Assembly: GCF_022712295.1 (NCBI RefSeq)
Contig: NZ_JALAGT010000082.1
Coordinates: 1 to 15,657, forward strand
Source: Galactobacter sp.
GTDB taxonomy: Bacteria; Actinomycetota; Actinomycetes; Actinomycetales; Micrococcaceae
Reading direction: 5' to 3'
Length of the DNA: 15,657 nt
Shown: positions 12,341 to 15,657 of the stretch, in pieces
How the letters are laid out: the number at the start of each line of letters is the position of its first letter
Position numbering within the stretch: the first letter of the stretch is position 1
Made by a program: the position numbers and the translations under genes
Notes under the pieces: generated by a model
The model's input: only the letters and a program-made list of their open reading frames with translations
Told to the model about the DNA's origin: nothing
Database searches by the model: none

Positions 12341-15300
12341 TTGAGCACCGGCCCCTTCCCCTTCCCCTCAGGAAACTCCAGACCGAGAGAATCACGTGAA
12401 GACACCGGTAAACGCCGGGTAGGACCACTGATACCGGCCATCGTCGTGGTGGTCCTTGCCGTGGCGGCCTTCATCGGGTTCGCTCACTTGTGGACGGACA
12501 TCCTCTGGTTCGACCAGCTCGGCTATGGGACGGTGTTCTGGACCAAGAACATCACGCGAATCGTGCTGTTCGTCATCGCCTTCCTGGTCATGGGTGCGGC
12601 CGTGTGGCTGCAGCTGCACCTGGCTTGGCGCCACCGCCCCGTCTACGCTCCGTCAGAACGAAGCGATGACCCGCTGGCCAAGTACGAGGACCAGGTCCAA
12701 ACCTTCCGCAAGGCCGCCTTCATCCTCATCCCGGCCGTGATCGCTGCGTTCGCGGCCATCACCTTCGCCTCGGGTTGGCAGACCGTTCAGCTCTTCCTCA
12801 ACGGTGAGTCCTTCGGTGAGAAGGATCCCCAGTTCGGCCTCGACGTGGGCTTCTACATCACCGTGCTGCCGTTCTTGAAACTGATCGTGGGCTTCCTGTC
12901 CTCGGTGGTCCTGTTCAGCGGCATCGCCGGCATCCTGGCTCAATACCTCTTCGGCGGCATCCGTATCCAGGACAAGGCCGGACTGCGGATCTCCCGCGCC
13001 GCCGGCTGGCAGATCGGCGTCAGCGTCGCCCTGTTCGTCCTGGTTCAGGCCGTCAACTTCTGGCTCGGGCGCTACTCCACCATGCTCAAGCAGGACGGCC
13101 GAGTTCCCGGTGCGCTCTACACCGATGTGCACGCCGTGATCCCGACCCGCACGATCCTGGCCATCGCTGCTGTGGCCGTGGCCGTGGTGTTCATCATCGG
13201 TGCGGCGATGGGCAAGTGGAAGCTTCCACTGATCACCACCGCCATGCTCGTCGTGGTGGCCGTGGTGGCCGGCGCCGTCTACCCCGCCATCATCCAGCAG
13301 TTCAACGTGCGCCCGTCCGAGAAGACGATGGAGCAGAAATACATCCAGCGCAATATCGACATGACCAGGCAGGCCTACGGTCTGGACGACGTGGAGGTCT
13401 CCTCCTACGACGCCCAGCTGCAGCCCAAGAAGAACGCCCTGGCCAAGGATGCTGCCACCACCACCAACATCCGCCTGTTGGACCCGTCCATCGTCTCCCC
13501 CGCGTTCGCTCAGCTGCAGCAGTTCCGCTCCTACTACAAGTTCGCCGACACCCTTCCGGTGGACCGTTACACGGTGGACGGCAAGACGCAGGACACCGTC
13601 ATCGCGGTGCGTGAGGTCGATGCACCCAAGGACTCTTGGGTCAACCAGCACATCACCTACACCCACGGCTACGGCGTCGTGACGGCCGACGGCAACAAGG
13701 TCACCTCCGCGGGTGACCCCGAGTTCTCGCTCTCCGGCATCCCTTCCGAGGGCAAGCTGTTGGGGGGAAAGGAATACGAGCCGCGTATCTACTTCGGGCA
13801 GAACTCCCCCGAGTTCTCCGTGGTGGGTGGCCCCAAGGATTGGAAGGCCCGCGAGCTGGACCGTCCGTCCTCCGACGGTGAGAAGGAGGAAGACGACGAC
13901 GCGGCCGACCTGCGCAACACCTTCAAGGGTGATGGCGGTCCCAAGGTCGGGAACCTGTTCAACAAGCTGGCCTACGCCATCAAGTTCGGTTCGATGAACC
14001 TGATGCTCTCAGACGCCGTGAATTCTGAATCGCAGATCCTCTACGATCGCGACCCCCAGAAGCGTGTCAAGGAGGTGGCCCCGTACCTGCAGGTGGACTC
14101 CACCGCATACCCGGCCATCATCGATGGCCGAGTGAAGTGGATCGTGGACGGCTACACCACCACCAACGACTACCCGTACTCCTCCTCCCAGACGCTGGGC
14201 GACGCCGTGCGTGACACCCTGACCGGGGACAGCGCTCAGACCTCCGACCAGTTCTCTGACAAGGTGAATTACATCCGCAACTCGGTCAAGGCGACGGTGG
14301 ATGCCTATGACGGCTCGGTGGATCTCTACGCGTGGGATGACAAGGACCCGTTGCTGAAGGCCTGGCGCTCCGTCTACCCGGACACCGTGAAGCCGATGTC
14401 CAAGATGAGTGCCGACCTCATGTCCCACGTGCGCTACCCAGAGGACATGTTCAAGGTCCAGCGCGAGCTGCTCGGTGAGTACCACGTCACCGACGCGGAC
14501 GACTTCTACGAGGAGAACGACGCCTGGCAGGTCCCCAACGACCCCACTGGTGGGTCGGGTGACTCCACCACCAAGCAGCCTCCGTACTACCTCTCCGTGA
14601 AGATGCCCGGCGCCGATCAGGAGGCCTTCTCCCTGACCAGCGCGTTCATCCCCCGGCAGGCCGGTGCGAACGCTCGTAACGTGATGTACGGCTTCATGGC
14701 CGCGGACGGAGACGCCGGCAACACCAAGGGCAAGAAGGACGACAGCTACGGCAAGATCCGTTTGTTGAAGCTGCCCACCCAGCCCGGCGTGCCCGGCCCA
14801 GGCCAGGCACAGCAGAACTTCGACTCCAACGGCACTGTGTCAACGCAGCTGAACCTGCTGCGTCAGGGTGCTTCCACGGTGAAGAACGGTAACCTGCTGA
14901 CCCTTCCTGTGGGCGGCGGCATGCTCTATGTGCAGCCCGTCTACGTGCAGTCCACGGGTGCCACCCAGTACCCCACGCTGCGTAAGGTCCTGGTCTCCTA
15001 CGGCAACTCCGTCGGCTTCGCAGACACCCTGCCGGAGGCGTTGGATCAGGTCTTCGAAGGCGAGTCCGGAGCGGAGACCAGCGATGGCGCCGGTAATACC
15101 GACGGCGGCGACGAGTCGGGTGAGAGCACGGAGAATAAGCCTGAGGCCACGGACGAGCAGAAGCGCTCCGAGGCCTTGAAGGATGCCAACGAAGCCATCA
15201 AGGAGGGTCAGGAGGCCCTGGGCAAGAGCGACTTCACCGCCTACGACAAGGCACAGAAGAAGCTGGAGAAGGCCCTCGAAGAAGCCACCGCTGCCGATGA

Positions 15301-15391
15301 TGCCATCAACGGCAGCGCCAAGGATGGCGAGGGCAAGGACGGCGACACCGAAGCCGACTCCTCGAGCGAACCGGCCAAGGAGAACAACTGA
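12341..15391 (+). CDS. UPF0182 family seven-TM membrane protein
   Basis: This 1016-aa protein belongs to UPF0182 (for example Rv3193c), whose function is not established. Seven membrane segments lie at about 29-50, 71-94, 125-145, 172-203, 222-241, 268-290 and 294-316, followed by some 700 residues expected outside the cell. Family landmarks include LWTDILWFDQLGYGTVFWTK (50-69), NLFNKLAYAIKFGSMNLMLS, ILYDRDPQKRVKEVAPYL and KWIVDGYTTTNDYPYS. An acidic insert (about 507-520, DGEKEEDDDAADL) and a strongly acidic C-tail from about 905, holding one charged helical segment (ALKDANEAIKEGQEALGK), stand out. I noticed no cysteines. The start is TTG with GAGGA upstream. It follows the PDZ-S16 gene after 213 bp, which hold no gene I can support. 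A large terminator closes the unit. Confidence 0.93.
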   Translation: MSTGPFPFPSGNSRPRESREDTGKRRVGPLIPAIVVVVLAVAAFIGFAHLWTDILWFDQLGYGTVFWTKNITRIVLFVIAFLVMGAAVWLQLHLAWRHRPVYAPSERSDDPLAKYEDQVQTFRKAAFILIPAVIAAFAAITFASGWQTVQLFLNGESFGEKDPQFGLDVGFYITVLPFLKLIVGFLSSVVLFSGIAGILAQYLFGGIRIQDKAGLRISRAAGWQIGVSVALFVLVQAVNFWLGRYSTMLKQDGRVPGALYTDVHAVIPTRTILAIAAVAVAVVFIIGAAMGKWKLPLITTAMLVVVAVVAGAVYPAIIQQFNVRPSEKTMEQKYIQRNIDMTRQAYGLDDVEVSSYDAQLQPKKNALAKDAATTTNIRLLDPSIVSPAFAQLQQFRSYYKFADTLPVDRYTVDGKTQDTVIAVREVDAPKDSWVNQHITYTHGYGVVTADGNKVTSAGDPEFSLSGIPSEGKLLGGKEYEPRIYFGQNSPEFSVVGGPKDWKARELDRPSSDGEKEEDDDAADLRNTFKGDGGPKVGNLFNKLAYAIKFGSMNLMLSDAVNSESQILYDRDPQKRVKEVAPYLQVDSTAYPAIIDGRVKWIVDGYTTTNDYPYSSSQTLGDAVRDTLTGDSAQTSDQFSDKVNYIRNSVKATVDAYDGSVDLYAWDDKDPLLKAWRSVYPDTVKPMSKMSADLMSHVRYPEDMFKVQRELLGEYHVTDADDFYEENDAWQVPNDPTGGSGDSTTKQPPYYLSVKMPGADQEAFSLTSAFIPRQAGANARNVMYGFMAADGDAGNTKGKKDDSYGKIRLLKLPTQPGVPGPGQAQQNFDSNGTVSTQLNLLRQGASTVKNGNLLTLPVGGGMLYVQPVYVQSTGATQYPTLRKVLVSYGNSVGFADTLPEALDQVFEGESGAETSDGAGNTDGGDESGESTENKPEATDEQKRSEALKDANEAIKEGQEALGKSDFTAYDKAQKKLEKALEEATAADDAINGSAKDGEGKDGDTEADSSSEPAKENN

Positions 15392-15411
15392 CCGGTCGAT
15401 TCCTGACGGGT

Positions 15412-15468
15412 GATCCCCGGTTCTGCGAGTGATAAGCCTCACCCGCGGAACCGGGGATTCTCCCTTTC
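15412..15468 (+). terminator. intrinsic terminator of the UPF0182 gene
   Basis: Arm 15413-15427 pairs with 15444-15458 (15 bp, one G-U). After one mismatch the stem continues with GTGA (15429-15432) against TCAC (15439-15442), leaving a six-base loop. A pyrimidine run with TTT (15459-15468) follows. It starts 21 bases after the stop codon. Confidence 0.85.
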
Positions 15469-15476
15469 CACCCGTC

Positions 15477-15500
15477 AGATCCGCAAGATTCCGCGGATCT
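15477..15500. repeat. second hairpin, AGATCCGC / GCGGATCT
   Basis: Perfect 8-bp arms (15477-15484, 15493-15500) enclose an 8-base loop between the UPF0182 terminator and the tRNA promoter. No T-run follows, so it may be a backup terminator or a processing signal. Confidence 0.5.
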
Positions 15501-15538
15501 CTGCTCCTTCCGGCTCCGCGGGCGCCAGGAAGCCCGAT

Positions 15539-15567
15539 TTAGCGTCAAGGCTGCGAAGCGCTAGACT
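15539..15567 (+). promoter_or_regulatory. promoter of tRNA-fMet
   Basis: TAGACT (15562-15567) is a fair -10 box with TTAGCG (15539-15544) 17 bases upstream. Transcription would start a few bases before the mature tRNA at 15579. Confidence 0.45.
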
Positions 15568-15578
15568 GTAGACATCGC

Positions 15579-15652
15579 CGCGGGGTGGAGCAGTTCGGTA
15601 GCTCGCCGGGCTCATAACCCGGAGGTCGCAAGTTCAAATCTTGCCCCCGCAA
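15579..15652 (+). tRNA. initiator tRNA-fMet (anticodon CAT)
   Basis: This folds as a complete 74-base cloverleaf. The acceptor arms are 15579-15585 and 15645-15651, with the unpaired C1-A72 that marks bacterial initiators. The anticodon CAT is at 15613-15615 in CTCATAA, flanked by a CCGGG/CCCGG stem with the three G-C pairs required for P-site entry. The T arm is GCAAG-TTCAAAT-CTTGC (15628-15644). The discriminator base is A15652, and CGA follows, so CCA is not encoded and must be added enzymatically. Confidence 0.97.
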
Positions 15653-15657
15653 CGAAA

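Noticed and set aside
1..15657. Mobile element, phage or CRISPR content
   Set aside because: I saw no transposase, integrase, terminal repeats or regularly spaced identical repeats; composition appears even throughout.

Overview
The window is ordinary-looking, GC-rich chromosomal DNA of an actinobacterium. The gene families (FolP2-type DHPS paralogue, DUF4192, PspA, DUF2342/Zincin_2, PDZ-S16 protease, UPF0182), several leaderless promoters, frequent GTG/TTG starts and an initiator tRNA without encoded CCA all fit Actinobacteria. DUF4192 together with the general style of the proteins suggests Micrococcales, perhaps Micrococcaceae; I cannot name a genus. I see no insertion sequence, phage gene, CRISPR array or rRNA. 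No stretch of 300 bases is without a gene.

Left part (1-6293). The C-terminal half of an MFS transporter enters from the left edge and is followed by a FolP2-like dihydropteroate synthase paralogue. A DUF4192 gene converges on that pair. Divergent from DUF4192 are a RibD-C-type reductase and a J-domain protein overlapping by 4 bp. Then come the tRNA methyltransferase TrmL and a small single-pass membrane protein with an RskA-like outer domain. The 112-bp divergent gap at 3279-3390 is dense in signals: DnaA-box-like 9-mers, a small palindrome, and an inverted repeat wrapped around a leaderless -10 box.

Middle (6335-9364). etfB-etfA (minus strand) encodes the two subunits of an electron transfer flavoprotein and diverges from a monocistronic pspA. 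pspA ends in a tandem palindrome and a strong hairpin that probably stops both pspA and the gene facing it.

Right part (9376-15657). A Zincin_2/DUF2342 protein (minus) diverges from a membrane-anchored PDZ plus Lon-type S16 serine protease, which is followed by a 1016-aa seven-TM UPF0182 protein. From memory this trio matches the mycobacterial Rv3195/Rv3194c/Rv3193c neighbourhood. With pspA next door, an envelope quality-control role is a reasonable but untested idea. The window closes with a large nested terminator and tRNA-fMet.

I did not find an unmistakable new system. The best leads are the conserved protease/membrane trio, the altered catalytic motifs in the FolP2-like and Zincin_2 proteins, the operator-like repeat over the reductase promoter, and the orphan RskA-like protein.
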